Of a stretch of 45,597 nucleotides of DNA, positions 15,687 to 24,878 are shown piece by piece (the first letter of the stretch is position 1; every line of letters begins with the position of its first letter). Both the position numbers and the translations under genes were made by a program. Origin of the DNA: Opitutia bacterium (GTDB lineage: Bacteria > Verrucomicrobiota > Verrucomicrobiia > Opitutales > Opitutaceae); NCBI GenBank assembly GCA_947453695.1, contig CANGHW010000031.1, forward strand, positions 1-45,597, written 5' to 3'. The notes beneath the pieces were generated by a model, which saw nothing but the letters and a program-made list of their open reading frames with translations, had not been told where the DNA came from and made no database searches.

Positions 15687-16355
15687 GTGAAGAAAGCCAA
15701 AGAAGCAGCATCGAACCCCGTCCGCGCCCGGCGCGAGGAAGAGAAGGAGCAGCGCCGCCAGGCAATCATCGACGCAGCGGAAGAAGTGATCGCGAAGCAC
15801 GGGTGGGAAGACACCAATTTCGGCGAAATCGCCAAGCGCTCGAGGCTGAGCCGCTCGCTCGTGTATTTCTATTTTCCCGATCGGGAAGAGCTGTTTCACG
15901 CCGTGTGCGAACGGGGACTGTCGAGCATGCTGCGGCGCTTCGAAACGGCGCTGGCGAAAAACAAAACGGGGCTCGATCAAATCATGGCGATCGGCCGGGC
16001 GTATTACGCCTTCTCCCTGGCGGAGCCGCTGCACTTCGAGATCCTCTCCCGGATGCAGGCGCAGGAGAGCGATCCGGCGACGCAGAGTGACACGGTGAAA
16101 AATGCGGAAGAGCGGGGACGCGGCTGCCTCGTGCTGGTCGCGCAGGCGCTGGCGAACGGTCTGGCGGACGGCTCGATCCGCAAGAGCATCGGTGATCCGG
16201 GCCCGACGGCCGTGTCGGTGTGGGCCTTCACCCACGGACTGATCCAAATTTCCGCGCAGAAGGAAGCCATGTTGAAGAAGGACTTTAACCTCTCGGCGGC
16301 CAAGACGATGGAGCACGGATTCGCCTTGTTGCGCGGATCGCTCGCGGCGACGTAG
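15687..16355 (+). CDS. TetR-family transcriptional repressor
   Basis: About 222 aa. The N-terminal HTH is clear: 'RQAIIDAAEEVIAKHGW', 'TNFGEIAKRSRLSRSLVYFY' and 'FPDREELF'. The rest is a helical ligand-binding domain without recognisable specificity. It most likely represses the downstream efflux operon, starting 60 bp after its stop, by binding the palindrome at 16380-16392. GTG 15687 gives a conventional basic N-terminus; TTG 15645 would add 14 hydrophobic residues and is less likely. Confidence 0.9.
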   Translation: MKKAKEAASNPVRARREEEKEQRRQAIIDAAEEVIAKHGWEDTNFGEIAKRSRLSRSLVYFYFPDREELFHAVCERGLSSMLRRFETALAKNKTGLDQIMAIGRAYYAFSLAEPLHFEILSRMQAQESDPATQSDTVKNAEERGRGCLVLVAQALANGLADGSIRKSIGDPGPTAVSVWAFTHGLIQISAQKEAMLKKDFNLSAAKTMEHGFALLRGSLAAT

Positions 16356-16360
16356 CGCCG

Positions 16361-16392
16361 TTGTCACATAATAAATAATTGACAGAGTGTCA
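16361..16392 (+). promoter_or_regulatory. Putative TetR operator and promoter region of the efflux operon
   Basis: A perfect inverted repeat TGACA-gag-TGTCA occupies 16380-16392. A further TGTCA half-site lies at 16362-16366, so half-sites alternate across an AT-rich stretch 'cataataaataat' (16367-16379). In otherwise GC-rich DNA this looks like a promoter overlapped by an operator. I cannot assign -35/-10 boxes with confidence: TTGTCA (16361) and TTGACA (16379) are both -35-like. The site is 24 bp upstream of the channel gene start. Confidence 0.55.
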
Positions 16393-16415
16393 GCGGAAGA
16401 CACGGTGCCGAAGCC

Positions 16416-17801
16416 ATGCGCACCGTTTCTCTCCTTTGCTGCCTTTTCGCCGTGATCGCGCGGGCGGGGCACGCGATGCCCGTGCCGGCGGCGGCCCTCG
16501 CCTACGTGGACGAGGCGCTGACGCGGAATCTGGGGCTGGCGGAAAAGACGATCGAGACCGACCGGGCGCGGGTGCGACTCGCGGAAGTCCGCGGCGCCCT
16601 TCAGCCCCGGCTGGATCTGGTGGCGCGCTACTCCCAGGCCGACGGCGGGCGAACCATTGATTTTCCGACGGGCGACCTGCTCAACGGCGTCTACCGCACG
16701 CTCAACGACTACCTGCGCGGCGAAGGGCGGGCGGCGACCTTTCCGCAGATCGCCAACCAGACCGTGCCTCTGCTGCGCGAGCGCGAACAGGAAACGAAAC
16801 TGCGGCTGACCCAGCCGCTCTACCGGCCGGAGATCACGCGCGGGATTCGGGCGACCCGGGCCGAGGTGGCGGTGCGCGAGGCGCAACTGGCGGCCTACAA
16901 ACGCGAGCTGCGCCTGACAGTGCTGACGGCCTACTACGGCTATCTGCAGTCCGAGGCCGCGGTGCGCATCTGGGAGACGACGGCGGGGCTCACCGACGAA
17001 GCCCTGCGCGTGAACCGCGGTTTGCGGCAGGCGGACAAGATCACGGATGAACGCGTCTTGCGGGCCGAGGCGGACGTCCTGTTGGTGCGTCAGCAGCGGG
17101 CCGAGGCGGAGCGCGACCGCAATGCGGCCCGCAGGGGATTTAACTTTTTGCTCAATCGCGACCTGGAGACGGCGATCACCGTGCCGCCGGAGGAGGAGCT
17201 CGCAGCACTGACGGAAATGCTCCTGAAGGAAACAATTGCTCCGCTGCCCGGAATCGAACGCCGGGAGGAAATGACCGCGCTGGAACAAGCCGTGGCCGCG
17301 GCGACCGCCGCAGAGGACGTGGCGCGGGCCAAACTCGGGCCGACGGTAGCGCTGGCGGTGGACGGCGGAGTGCAAGGGACGAACTATCGGACGGGGACGG
17401 GCGCCAACTTCGTGCAGGGCTCGATCGTAGGGGAGTTCAACCTGTGGGATGGTCGGAAGCAGCGCAGCCAACTCACGCAGGCGAAGCTGGAGCGGCGTCG
17501 CAGCGAAATCGAAAGGGAACAGACGCGGCAGCAGCTCGCGCTGCAAAGCCGGCGCGCCGGCGACGACTTCCAGGCGGCGACCACGGCCTACCGGGCGGCC
17601 GAGATGAGGCGGCGGGCGCTGGCCCGGGCGTTTGAACTCGTCGCAGGGCGGGAGCGTGAAGGCCTCGCCAACCAACTGAATTTCCTCGATGCGCGGGCCG
17701 AGCGCACGCGGGCCGAACTCAATGCCGAGATCACGCGGCAACGGCTCTTTACCGCCGCGGCCGAGTTCGACCGGGCCACCGCCCTCACCCCTTTGCCATG
17801 A
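16416..17801 (+). CDS. TolC-family outer membrane efflux channel
   Basis: A 461-aa protein with a signal peptide (about residues 1-20). It has two long coiled-coil helical halves rich in Ala, Glu, Arg and Leu, e.g. 'AEVAVREAQLAAYKRELRL' and 'RAEADVLLVRQQRAEAERDR', interrupted by beta-strand segments such as 'TVALAVDGGVQG' and 'GSIVGEFNLWDGRKQRSQL'. The latter is the conserved second-repeat motif of TolC/OEP proteins. It forms the outer-membrane duct of the tripartite pump encoded by the next two genes, and its stop overlaps the adaptor start by 4 bp. Confidence 0.92.
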   Translation: MRTVSLLCCLFAVIARAGHAMPVPAAALAYVDEALTRNLGLAEKTIETDRARVRLAEVRGALQPRLDLVARYSQADGGRTIDFPTGDLLNGVYRTLNDYLRGEGRAATFPQIANQTVPLLREREQETKLRLTQPLYRPEITRGIRATRAEVAVREAQLAAYKRELRLTVLTAYYGYLQSEAAVRIWETTAGLTDEALRVNRGLRQADKITDERVLRAEADVLLVRQQRAEAERDRNAARRGFNFLLNRDLETAITVPPEEELAALTEMLLKETIAPLPGIERREEMTALEQAVAAATAAEDVARAKLGPTVALAVDGGVQGTNYRTGTGANFVQGSIVGEFNLWDGRKQRSQLTQAKLERRRSEIEREQTRQQLALQSRRAGDDFQAATTAYRAAEMRRRALARAFELVAGREREGLANQLNFLDARAERTRAELNAEITRQRLFTAAAEFDRATALTPLP

Positions 17802-18829
17802 AAACCGCTGTTTCCCTCCTCCTGATCATCGGCGCTCTCGCTGGCTGTGCCAAGACGCCCCCGGCGTCGGCCGTCCCGGTGCAGCCCATCGCCGTGCGCA
17901 CCACCGCGGTCGAGTATTCCGATGCCGCAATTCCGGTGCGCGTGAGCGGGGTCCTGGCGCGCCGCACCGAGGCGGAGCTGTCGTTCAAGATCGGCGGCCT
18001 GATTGAGGAAGTGACCGTGCGGGCGGGCGATAGCATCGCGAAAGGCCAGGTGCTGGCCCGTTTGCGCCCCGATGAAATCGAAGCCCAGGTGGCGCAGGCG
18101 CGGAGTGCGACGGAAAAGGCCCGGCGGGATCTCGCCCGGGTGGAAAAGCTTCAGGCGGGAGCGGTGGCGACGCTGGAGAATTTGCAGGATGCGCGCACCG
18201 GACTGGAGCAAGCGGAGGCACAATTGCGAATCGCGGAGTTTAACCGGCGGTTTGCCGTGATCGTCGCGCCGGCGGCCGGCCGGGTGCTGCGCCGCGCGGC
18301 CGAACCCAATGAACTCGTGACGGCGGGACGGGCGGTCGTGACCGTGGCCGGTGAGGCCGACGGCTGGATCGTGCGAGCGGGCGTGGCTGACCGGGATATC
18401 GCGCGAGTGCGGCTGGGCGATCGGGCGGAGATTTTGGGCGGCGGTGAAGCCGGGGCGGTGGGTGGAGTCGTGACCCAGATATCCGAGGCGGCCAATGCGC
18501 TCACCCGCACCGCGGAGGTGGAGATCGCCCTGGACCGTGCGCCGCTCGTAGCGCGCTCGGGCTTCGTCGCCGCGGTGACGTTATTCCCCCGGCCGGTGAG
18601 TGAGCGCCCCATGGTGCCAGCGGCCACCCTGATTGAGGGAGACGGCGGTCGCGCCAGTATCTTTCTCGTCGAAACCGGTGGAGCGGTCGCCAGGCGAGTA
18701 ACGGTCGAGATCGAGACCCTGTTGGGTGAACACGTCTATCTGCGAACCGCATTGCCCAAGGGCGCCCGCCTCGTCGTGGCCGGCGGTGAATACCTGCGCG
18801 ACGGCGCGGCGGTGACCTTGGTGAAGTAA
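17798..18829 (+). CDS. RND efflux periplasmic adaptor (lipoprotein)
   Basis: A 343-aa membrane fusion protein. The N-terminus MKTAVSLLLIIGALAGC has a lipobox (LAGC) with Cys17 as the lipidated residue. 'ELSFKIGGLIEEVTVRAGDS' and 'AKGQVLARLRPDEIEAQVAQ' form the split barrel-sandwich (biotinyl-lipoyl-like) domain around a short alpha-hairpin, and 'RFAVIVAPAAGRVLRRAAEP' is the second half. It bridges the pump and the TolC-like channel. It overlaps the channel gene by ATGA and is 19 bp ahead of the pump gene. Confidence 0.94.
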   Translation: MKTAVSLLLIIGALAGCAKTPPASAVPVQPIAVRTTAVEYSDAAIPVRVSGVLARRTEAELSFKIGGLIEEVTVRAGDSIAKGQVLARLRPDEIEAQVAQARSATEKARRDLARVEKLQAGAVATLENLQDARTGLEQAEAQLRIAEFNRRFAVIVAPAAGRVLRRAAEPNELVTAGRAVVTVAGEADGWIVRAGVADRDIARVRLGDRAEILGGGEAGAVGGVVTQISEAANALTRTAEVEIALDRAPLVARSGFVAAVTLFPRPVSERPMVPAATLIEGDGGRASIFLVETGGAVARRVTVEIETLLGEHVYLRTALPKGARLVVAGGEYLRDGAAVTLVK

Positions 18830-18848
18830 GCGGCGGGAAAAATTCTCG

Positions 18849-21800
18849 ATGAAGATCACCGACTACGCGGTCAGGAACTCGCAATTTACGCTGATCGTTT
18901 TCGCGTGCCTCGCGGCCCTGGGTTTCACGTCCTTTCTGAATATCCCGCGGCTGGAGGACCCGAGTCTGAAGGTGCCCTCCTTCCTGGTGATCGCTTCCTA
19001 CCCGGGCGCGAACGCGACGGATATCGAGCAGCTGGTGGCGCGCCCCCTGGAGGATGCGTTCAAGGAGCTCGACGATATCGACAAGATTCGGAGCACGGTG
19101 AAGGACGGGTTTGTATCGGTGGGGATAGATTTCTTCTACGGCGTAGATCCCGAAAAGAAATATGACGAGGTGCTGCGGCAGGTGAACGTGCAGCGCGCCC
19201 GGCTTCCGTCGGGAGTGGCTGACGTGGAAGTGAGAAAGATCCAGACGATCAATGTGGCGATGATGCAGGTGGCGCTGGTGTCGCCGGACGCGAGCTATGC
19301 GCGGCTGCAGGATCTGGCGGAATCCTTGCGAAAACGTTTCGAGGCGGTCGCGGGTGTCCGCCAGGCCCGCAAACATGCGTTTCCGGAAAAGCAGGTGCGG
19401 GTGTCGCTCGATCTGGACCGGATCGTGGCCTTGAAGCTGCCGCTGGGCCGAATCATCGACGCGATCCAAGGCGACAATGCGGCAATTCCGGGCGGGGCGG
19501 TCGAGCTGGGCAACCGACGCTTTAACCTCAAGACCAGCGGGAGCTATGTGGATATCGAGGAAGTGCGGCAAACGCCGGTGTCCGGCAGTGGTGCCGCCGT
19601 GGTGCGGTTGGGTGACATTGCCGATGTGCGCTGGGCGACGGCGGACCGGGAAGATTTCGGCCGCTACAAGGGTGAACGCGCCGTGTTTGTGACGGCGCGA
19701 CCGCGCGAAGGGCAAAATCTGCTGACCCTGAGCGAAGGCCTGCGCGGTGAGATCGAGAAATTTCGGGCGGCCCTGCCCGGGGATGTGCGGCTGGAGATCG
19801 GCTGGGATCAGTCGATCAACGTGGAGAGCAGATTGAGCCGACTGGAACACGATTTCCTGATCGCGTTTGCCCTCGTGCTATTGACGGTGCTGCCGCTCGG
19901 ATTCCGGGCCTCGCTGCTCGTGCTGGTTTCGATTCCGCTGTCGCTGGCGATGGGACTCACGGTGCTGCACTATGCAGGCTACAGCCTGAACCAACTCAGC
20001 ATCGTCGGCTGTGTGATCGCGCTCGGCCTGCTGGTGGACGACTCGATCGTCGTGGTGGAAAACATCGTGCGCTTCCGCCGGATGGGACGCGGGCCGGTGG
20101 CGGCCGCAAACGAGGGCACGAGGCAGATCGCGGTCGCAGTGGTGGGCACCACGGCGACGCTCCTGTTTGCATTTCTCCCGTTGATCATGCTGCCGGGTGG
20201 ACCGGGTCAGTTTATCCGCAGTCTGCCGCTGGCGGTGGTGTTTACGGTGCTCGCCTCGATGGTGGTGGCGCTGACGATCATTCCGCTGCTCGCCAGTCTG
20301 GTGTTGAAGGGAGAAGAACCGCACGGGGGGAATGTGCTCCTGCAGTGGCTGCAGCACGCCATCGCGCGAACCTACCGGCCGATTTTACATTGGGCGATGC
20401 AGCACAGGATCGCGGCGCTCACGGTCTCCGCGGCGTTGGTGGCGGGTAGCTTCGCGCTCGTGCCGCAGATCGGTTTTTCCCTGTTTCCCAAGGCGGGTGT
20501 GCCGCAGTTCCTCGTGCAAATCGAAGCGGAGGAAGGGGCCAGTGTCGCCGCCACCGATGCGATCGCGCGGCACGTGGAAGCGCGGCTCGCGGCAAATCCG
20601 GAGGTGGCGAACTACTTCACCACGGTGGGAAACTACAATCCACAGATCTACTACAACGAAGTGCCGCAGGCGACGAAGGCCAATGTAGCCGAGATCTTCG
20701 CGTCGCTGAAAAACTATGATCCGAAACGGAGCCCGGCGGTGCTGGCCGCGTTGCGAGCGGAGCTGAGCAATTTTCCGGGGGCGCGGATCGTCGTGAAGGA
20801 GTTCGAAAATGGTCCACCCATCGAGGCACCGATCGCGGTGAGAATTTTTTCCGATGACCTGAGCGTGCTCGTGCAACAGGCAGGGGCGGTCGAAACGATT
20901 TTGCGGGGAGTCAATGGTGCGCAGGCCATCAACAATCCGGTGCGCGTGCGACGGACCGATTTGAGGGTGGTAGTCGACAAGCCGACGGCAGCATTACTCG
21001 GTGTAAGCGAAGCGGAGATTGATCGAGCCGTGCGCCTGGCGTTTGCCGGCATCGAGGTAGGGCGGTTTCGCGAAAGCGATGGAGATCAGTATGCAATTCA
21101 GCTCGCGCTGCCGCGCGGCGAGAGGGCGACCCTGGACAACTGGCCCAAGATCCAAGTGCAGAGTGCGGCGACGGGAGCCTATCTCCCGATTGCGCAGGTA
21201 GCGCAGCTGACCTTTGAGTCAGCGCCGCCGGTGATTCAGCGCTACAACCGCGAACGGTCAGTGACGGTGGTGGCGTTTGTGCGCGACGGCTTCAACGTGG
21301 ACCGCTTGACGCGGGAGACGGAAGTGGCGCTGAACAAACTCACGTGGCCGGCGGGAGTGCGATGGGAATTCGGCGGCGAAGTCGAGAGTCGCAAACAAAG
21401 TTTTGGCGGGCTCGGCGGGGCCATTCTCGTGGCGGCGTTTGGTATTCTGGCGATCCTGGTGCTGGAGTTTCGGAGTCTTCGCGGGACGCTGATCGTCGCA
21501 TCGGTCATTCCGTTGGGTTTTATTGGCGGAATCGTGGGACTTTGGGCGACGGGTTACTCACTCTCGTTTATGGCCGCGATCGGTTTTGTCGCGCTGATCG
21601 GGATCGAGATTAAGAACTCAATTTTGCTCGTGGATTTTACGAATCAACTCCGGGCCGAAGGCGTGGAGCTAAAAGCAGCGATCGAGCAGGCGGGTGAGAT
21701 ACGGTTTCTGCCCGTCGTGCTGACGACCTTCACGGCGCTGGGGGCGCTGCTACCCCTGGCGGTGCAGGGTAGCGGTCTCTACTCGCCATTGGCGATTGTC

Positions 21801-21911
21801 ATCATCGGTGGCCTGATCAGCTCGCTCCTGCTGTCGCGGTTGGTGACACCGGTGCTCTATTCGTTACTGCCGCCACCGATGGCTGACAAGGTGGAGGGGG
21901 CGACCTCGTAG
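18849..21911 (+). CDS. RND efflux pump, inner membrane permease
   Basis: A 1020-aa AcrB-type proton-driven transporter. TM1 is near residues 10-28, followed by a large periplasmic domain ('PSFLVIASYPGANATDIEQL'), TM2-TM6 at about 330-470, a second periplasmic domain and TM7-TM12 at the end. The proton-relay Asp pair in TM4 is present (Asp397, Asp398 in 'LGLLVDDSIVVVENI'). TM10 contains 'IGIEIKNSILLVDF', where a relay Lys is preserved. Length fits the HAE family (1020-1050). Substrates are likely hydrophobic drugs or metabolites. Confidence 0.96.
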   Translation: MKITDYAVRNSQFTLIVFACLAALGFTSFLNIPRLEDPSLKVPSFLVIASYPGANATDIEQLVARPLEDAFKELDDIDKIRSTVKDGFVSVGIDFFYGVDPEKKYDEVLRQVNVQRARLPSGVADVEVRKIQTINVAMMQVALVSPDASYARLQDLAESLRKRFEAVAGVRQARKHAFPEKQVRVSLDLDRIVALKLPLGRIIDAIQGDNAAIPGGAVELGNRRFNLKTSGSYVDIEEVRQTPVSGSGAAVVRLGDIADVRWATADREDFGRYKGERAVFVTARPREGQNLLTLSEGLRGEIEKFRAALPGDVRLEIGWDQSINVESRLSRLEHDFLIAFALVLLTVLPLGFRASLLVLVSIPLSLAMGLTVLHYAGYSLNQLSIVGCVIALGLLVDDSIVVVENIVRFRRMGRGPVAAANEGTRQIAVAVVGTTATLLFAFLPLIMLPGGPGQFIRSLPLAVVFTVLASMVVALTIIPLLASLVLKGEEPHGGNVLLQWLQHAIARTYRPILHWAMQHRIAALTVSAALVAGSFALVPQIGFSLFPKAGVPQFLVQIEAEEGASVAATDAIARHVEARLAANPEVANYFTTVGNYNPQIYYNEVPQATKANVAEIFASLKNYDPKRSPAVLAALRAELSNFPGARIVVKEFENGPPIEAPIAVRIFSDDLSVLVQQAGAVETILRGVNGAQAINNPVRVRRTDLRVVVDKPTAALLGVSEAEIDRAVRLAFAGIEVGRFRESDGDQYAIQLALPRGERATLDNWPKIQVQSAATGAYLPIAQVAQLTFESAPPVIQRYNRERSVTVVAFVRDGFNVDRLTRETEVALNKLTWPAGVRWEFGGEVESRKQSFGGLGGAILVAAFGILAILVLEFRSLRGTLIVASVIPLGFIGGIVGLWATGYSLSFMAAIGFVALIGIEIKNSILLVDFTNQLRAEGVELKAAIEQAGEIRFLPVVLTTFTALGALLPLAVQGSGLYSPLAIVIIGGLISSLLLSRLVTPVLYSLLPPPMADKVEGATS

Positions 21912-21915
21912 GCGC

Positions 21916-22266
21916 ATGAAAAAAGCCAGCCAAGTAATCAATGGAGCGCTGCGGGGAACCGTAACTGCTCACTTCGCCGGCGCAGGCATGAGGAAGCTGT
22001 TGGCCGAGCCGCAAAGGGCAGAGCGGAGGGCCGAATTGGGCTTTGGTCGCGGGTGGTTGGTCTTAATTGGTGCAACGGAGCTCGCGGGCGCGGCGGGGAT
22101 TGGGGTGAGACGCACGCGGGTCGCTGCGCTGATCGGTCTATGGCCCTGTGCGATGGGCGGACAGGCGCTCCCTATCGGTCAGGCGCATACGTGGGAGCGA
22201 TGGGGGCCGTCGGCGATAGTCGCACTTTTCATCCCGGGTGCAGTGGGTCTTGGTCCGATGGTCTGA
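21916..22266 (+). CDS. DoxX-like small membrane protein
   Basis: A 116-aa protein beginning 4 bp after the pump stop, so it is part of the efflux operon. The features 'AHFAGAGMRKLL', 'GWLVLIGATELAGAAGIGVR', 'ALIGLWPCAMGGQAL' and a hydrophobic C-terminus follow the layout of DoxX-like/DUF4870-like four-helix membrane proteins ('FAGxxKL', 'xGxxELxGAxGL'). Several helices are less hydrophobic than usual (Arg and Glu inside), so the gene may be diverging or partly degraded. Role in efflux is unknown. Confidence 0.7.
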   Translation: MKKASQVINGALRGTVTAHFAGAGMRKLLAEPQRAERRAELGFGRGWLVLIGATELAGAAGIGVRRTRVAALIGLWPCAMGGQALPIGQAHTWERWGPSAIVALFIPGAVGLGPMV

Positions 22267-22307
22267 CTGCGATCGGGACCGAGGCAGACTAGGAGAGCTT
22301 ACACCTT

Positions 22308-23351
22308 ATGCAAAATGCCATATCCAATAAGACCGCTTTGGTGACGGGTGCGACCGGCCTCCTCGGCAATAATCTCGTGCGGGCGCTCGTGGCGGACGGC
22401 TGGCGAGTGCGGGCGCTGGTGCGCGACCCGGCCAAGGCGAAACGTCAGTTTGAAGGGCTCGAGGTGCAAATGGTGTCGGGCGATATGAAGTCGGTGGTGA
22501 CCTTTGCGGCAGCCCTGGCGGGGGTGGAGGTGGTGTTTCACACGGCCGCCTATTTTCGGGACAGCTACAAAGGAGGCGCGCACCGCGAGGAGTTGCAGCG
22601 CATCAACGTAACGGGCACGGCGGAATTGTTGTCGGCCTGCTACAAGGCCGGCGTGAGGCGCTTGGTGCATACCAGCTCGATCGCGACGCTGATCGGCCCC
22701 GCGGGAGGGTTGATCAATGAAACCATGCTGCGGCCGGAGGAGGCGGCGGACGACTACTACCGCAGCAAGATACGCGCGGACCGCGTGGTGTTGGACTTCC
22801 TCGAAAAGCATCCGGATTTTTTCGCCTGTCTGGTTTTGCCGGGTTGGATGCATGGACCGGGCGACATGGGGCCGACGTCGGCCGGGCAGACGGTGCTGGA
22901 CTTTATGCTGGGCCGGTTGCCGGGCGTGCCGCCCGGGGGATTTTCCGTGGTCGATGCCCGGGATGTGGCGGGGGCGATGATCGCCGCGGCGCAGCGCGGG
23001 ACGCGCGGCCAGCGCTATCTCGCCGCCGGACGCGCGATCGAGATGGCGGAGCTTTTCGGGGTGCTGGAGAAGATATCGGGAGTAAAGGGTCCGAAGCGGA
23101 AGGTGCCGTTGGCTTTGCTGTATGTGGTGGCGGCGCTCAGTGAGCTGAAGGCGCGGGTCACAGGTCGACCGGTGTTGTTGAGTTGGGCGACGGTGAGATT
23201 GATCGATCGCGAACGAGGGCGAAACCGCTACGATCACCGCCGCAGCGAACAGGAACTCGGGCTGACATTCCGGCCCTTGGCGGAGACCTTGGTGGATGAG
23301 ATTGCGTGGTTCCGCGATCAGGGGTGGCTGCCGGCCGCGCGGCGGAGGTGA
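22308..23351 (+). CDS. Extended SDR: NAD-dependent epimerase/dehydratase
   Basis: A 347-aa cytoplasmic oxidoreductase of the extended short-chain dehydrogenase family. The nucleotide motif is GATGLLG (14-20), an acidic/basic selector follows in 'ALVRDPAKAKRQ', and the catalytic YxxxK is Tyr150-Lys154 in 'DYYRSK', with Ser in 'VHTSSIATL'. It resembles dihydroflavonol-4-reductase-like or 3-beta-HSD-like proteins; the substrate is unknown. It lies 41 bp after the DoxX-like gene on the same strand and may be co-transcribed with the efflux genes, which could hint at a detoxification role (inference). Confidence 0.9.
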   Translation: MQNAISNKTALVTGATGLLGNNLVRALVADGWRVRALVRDPAKAKRQFEGLEVQMVSGDMKSVVTFAAALAGVEVVFHTAAYFRDSYKGGAHREELQRINVTGTAELLSACYKAGVRRLVHTSSIATLIGPAGGLINETMLRPEEAADDYYRSKIRADRVVLDFLEKHPDFFACLVLPGWMHGPGDMGPTSAGQTVLDFMLGRLPGVPPGGFSVVDARDVAGAMIAAAQRGTRGQRYLAAGRAIEMAELFGVLEKISGVKGPKRKVPLALLYVVAALSELKARVTGRPVLLSWATVRLIDRERGRNRYDHRRSEQELGLTFRPLAETLVDEIAWFRDQGWLPAARRR

Positions 23352-23542
23352 CGCCAAGTGGCGGACGGAGGCGGAATTTTCGTTAGTGGCGGGCGGCTCG
23401 GGGCACGTCGATCGACGAAATATTTCCAAGAGCGGAGCAACTCAGCTCGACCGTGCGGATCGCACGTCAGCAACGTGCGACCGAGCAACCGCAGACACTT
23501 TCCGGGAGAGCGGACGCTCACCCCAACCGCGGCCGCGGTGGG

Positions 23543-24598
23543 TTAACGGAAACGCGGAGCGAGGCCAGAGTGGAGGTCGCGGACAAGTTTCTCGGTGGTG
23601 GGCCAGTCGATGCACCCATCGGTGATGCTCACGCCGTAGCGAAGCTTCTCCTTGGGCTGGGGGAAGGGCTGATTGCCGGCGCCGAGGTTGCTCTCGATCA
23701 TGGCGCCCATGATGGAGGCGTTGCCGTCGGTGATCTGGGAGAGAAGGGCTTGGAGGACGTCGGGCTGGAGCTCGGGCTTTTTCGCGGAATTGTCGTGCGA
23801 GCAGTCGACCAAAATGGATTTGGGCAGGCCGGCTTTGGCGAGGAGTTGCTCGGTCTGGAGGATGTGGCCGGTCGAGTAGTTGGGGCCGGCGGCGCCGCCG
23901 CGGAGGACGACGTGGCAATCGGGATTGCCGCGGGTGACGATGGCGGAGGCGGAGCCCTCGAGATTGATGCCGAGGAAGGTCTGGGGCTGCCCGGCGGCCT
24001 TGATGGCATTGACGGCGGCCGTGAATGTGCCGTCGGTGCTGTTCTTGAAGCCGATGGGCATGGAGAGCCCGCTCGCCATCTGGCGATGCGTTTGCGATTC
24101 GGTGGTGCGGGCGCCGATCGCGCCCCAGCAGACGAGGTCAGCGACGTATTGCGGAGTGATCGGATCGAGAAACTCGGTGGCGGTGGGCAAGCCCAGGTCG
24201 AGGACATCCCGCAAGAAGCGGCGGCCGAGGCGGAGTCCAGTGGCGATGTCGTGCGAGCCGTCGAGGTGCGGATCCATGATGAGGCCCTTCCAACCGACGG
24301 TGGTGCGGGGTTTCTCAAAGTAGACGCGCATGACGATCATGACGCGGTCGGAGACCTCGCGGGAAAGGGCGGCGAGGCGGCGGGCATAATCGCGGCCGGC
24401 TTCGAGATCATGGATCGAGCAGGGCCCGATGATCAGCAAGAAGCGCTTGTCGTCGGTAAAGATGAGGCGGTGAATCTCGCGACGCGAGCGGGTCACGAAG
24501 TCGGCTTGGGCCTCAGTCTTGGGAATTTCGGTGAGGAGCTCGGCGGGGGACGGCAGGGCACGCGTCTCGACGACATTGATGTCCGAAGTTTTCTGCAT
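23543..24598 (-). CDS. 3-deoxy-7-phosphoheptulonate (DAHP) synthase, class I
   Basis: A 351-aa enzyme condensing PEP and erythrose 4-phosphate in the first step of aromatic amino acid synthesis. Class I AroF/G/H motifs are present: 'IIGPCSIHD' with metal ligand Cys60, 'RVYFEKPRTTVGWKG', 'LDPITPQY', 'GFKNSTDGT', 'VDCSHDNSAKKP' and 'IMGAMIESNL'. Length matches the E. coli isozymes. Which feedback specificity (Phe, Tyr, Trp) it has cannot be read. The leader (24599-24800) contains mutually exclusive hairpins and may regulate it by attenuation. Confidence 0.96.
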   Translation of the reverse strand: MQKTSDINVVETRALPSPAELLTEIPKTEAQADFVTRSRREIHRLIFTDDKRFLLIIGPCSIHDLEAGRDYARRLAALSREVSDRVMIVMRVYFEKPRTTVGWKGLIMDPHLDGSHDIATGLRLGRRFLRDVLDLGLPTATEFLDPITPQYVADLVCWGAIGARTTESQTHRQMASGLSMPIGFKNSTDGTFTAAVNAIKAAGQPQTFLGINLEGSASAIVTRGNPDCHVVLRGGAAGPNYSTGHILQTEQLLAKAGLPKSILVDCSHDNSAKKPELQPDVLQALLSQITDGNASIMGAMIESNLGAGNQPFPQPKEKLRYGVSITDGCIDWPTTEKLVRDLHSGLAPRFR

Positions 24599-24661
24599 GA
24601 GGAGCGAGCTTGGCCGGCTTAGCGTTCGACGCGCAAGCCCGGCTTCGGTGAATTGGCGGCG

Positions 24662-24764
24662 GACGGTGCGCTAAAAATGGGCAAAAAAAGTGGCGCACCG
24701 TATACCCCTATACGGTGCGCCTTTGCTTTCTTAGTTACCCCAAAACTCCCCGCTAGGCGGGGAG
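24662..24764 (-). promoter_or_regulatory. Attenuator-like leader of DAHP synthase
   Basis: Read on the minus strand, the first element is hairpin CTCCCCGC-cta-GCGGGGAG (24764-24746) followed by TTTT. Next is a perfect 13-bp hairpin, GGCGCACCGTATA (24721-24709) with TATACGGTGCGCC (24704-24692) around GGGG, followed within two bases by T7: a strong terminator shape. Downstream, GCGCACCGT (24671-24663) is perfectly complementary to ACGGTGCGC in the 3' arm of that hairpin, so it could form an antiterminator instead. Lying 64-167 bp before the DAHP synthase start, this fits transcription attenuation. On the plus strand the T tracts are weaker. Confidence 0.5.
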
Positions 24765-24878
24765 AAGTGTTAAAACTGAATGCGCTGACCATACGCGTGG
24801 GGTGCATTCCGTCAATGCGAAGTTTTCAAAATCTCTCACTTTTATTGCAATCATCTCAAATTGAGCATCTTAAAACCT

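Noticed and set aside
15537..17741. 734-codon frame antisense to the TetR and TolC-like genes
   Set aside because: Covers two convincing genes and is Arg/Gln-rich with no recognisable domain.
23526..23539. ACCGCGGCCGCGGT palindrome after DAHP synthase as a terminator
   Set aside because: Perfect palindrome but no loop or T run; in GC-rich DNA this is likely chance.
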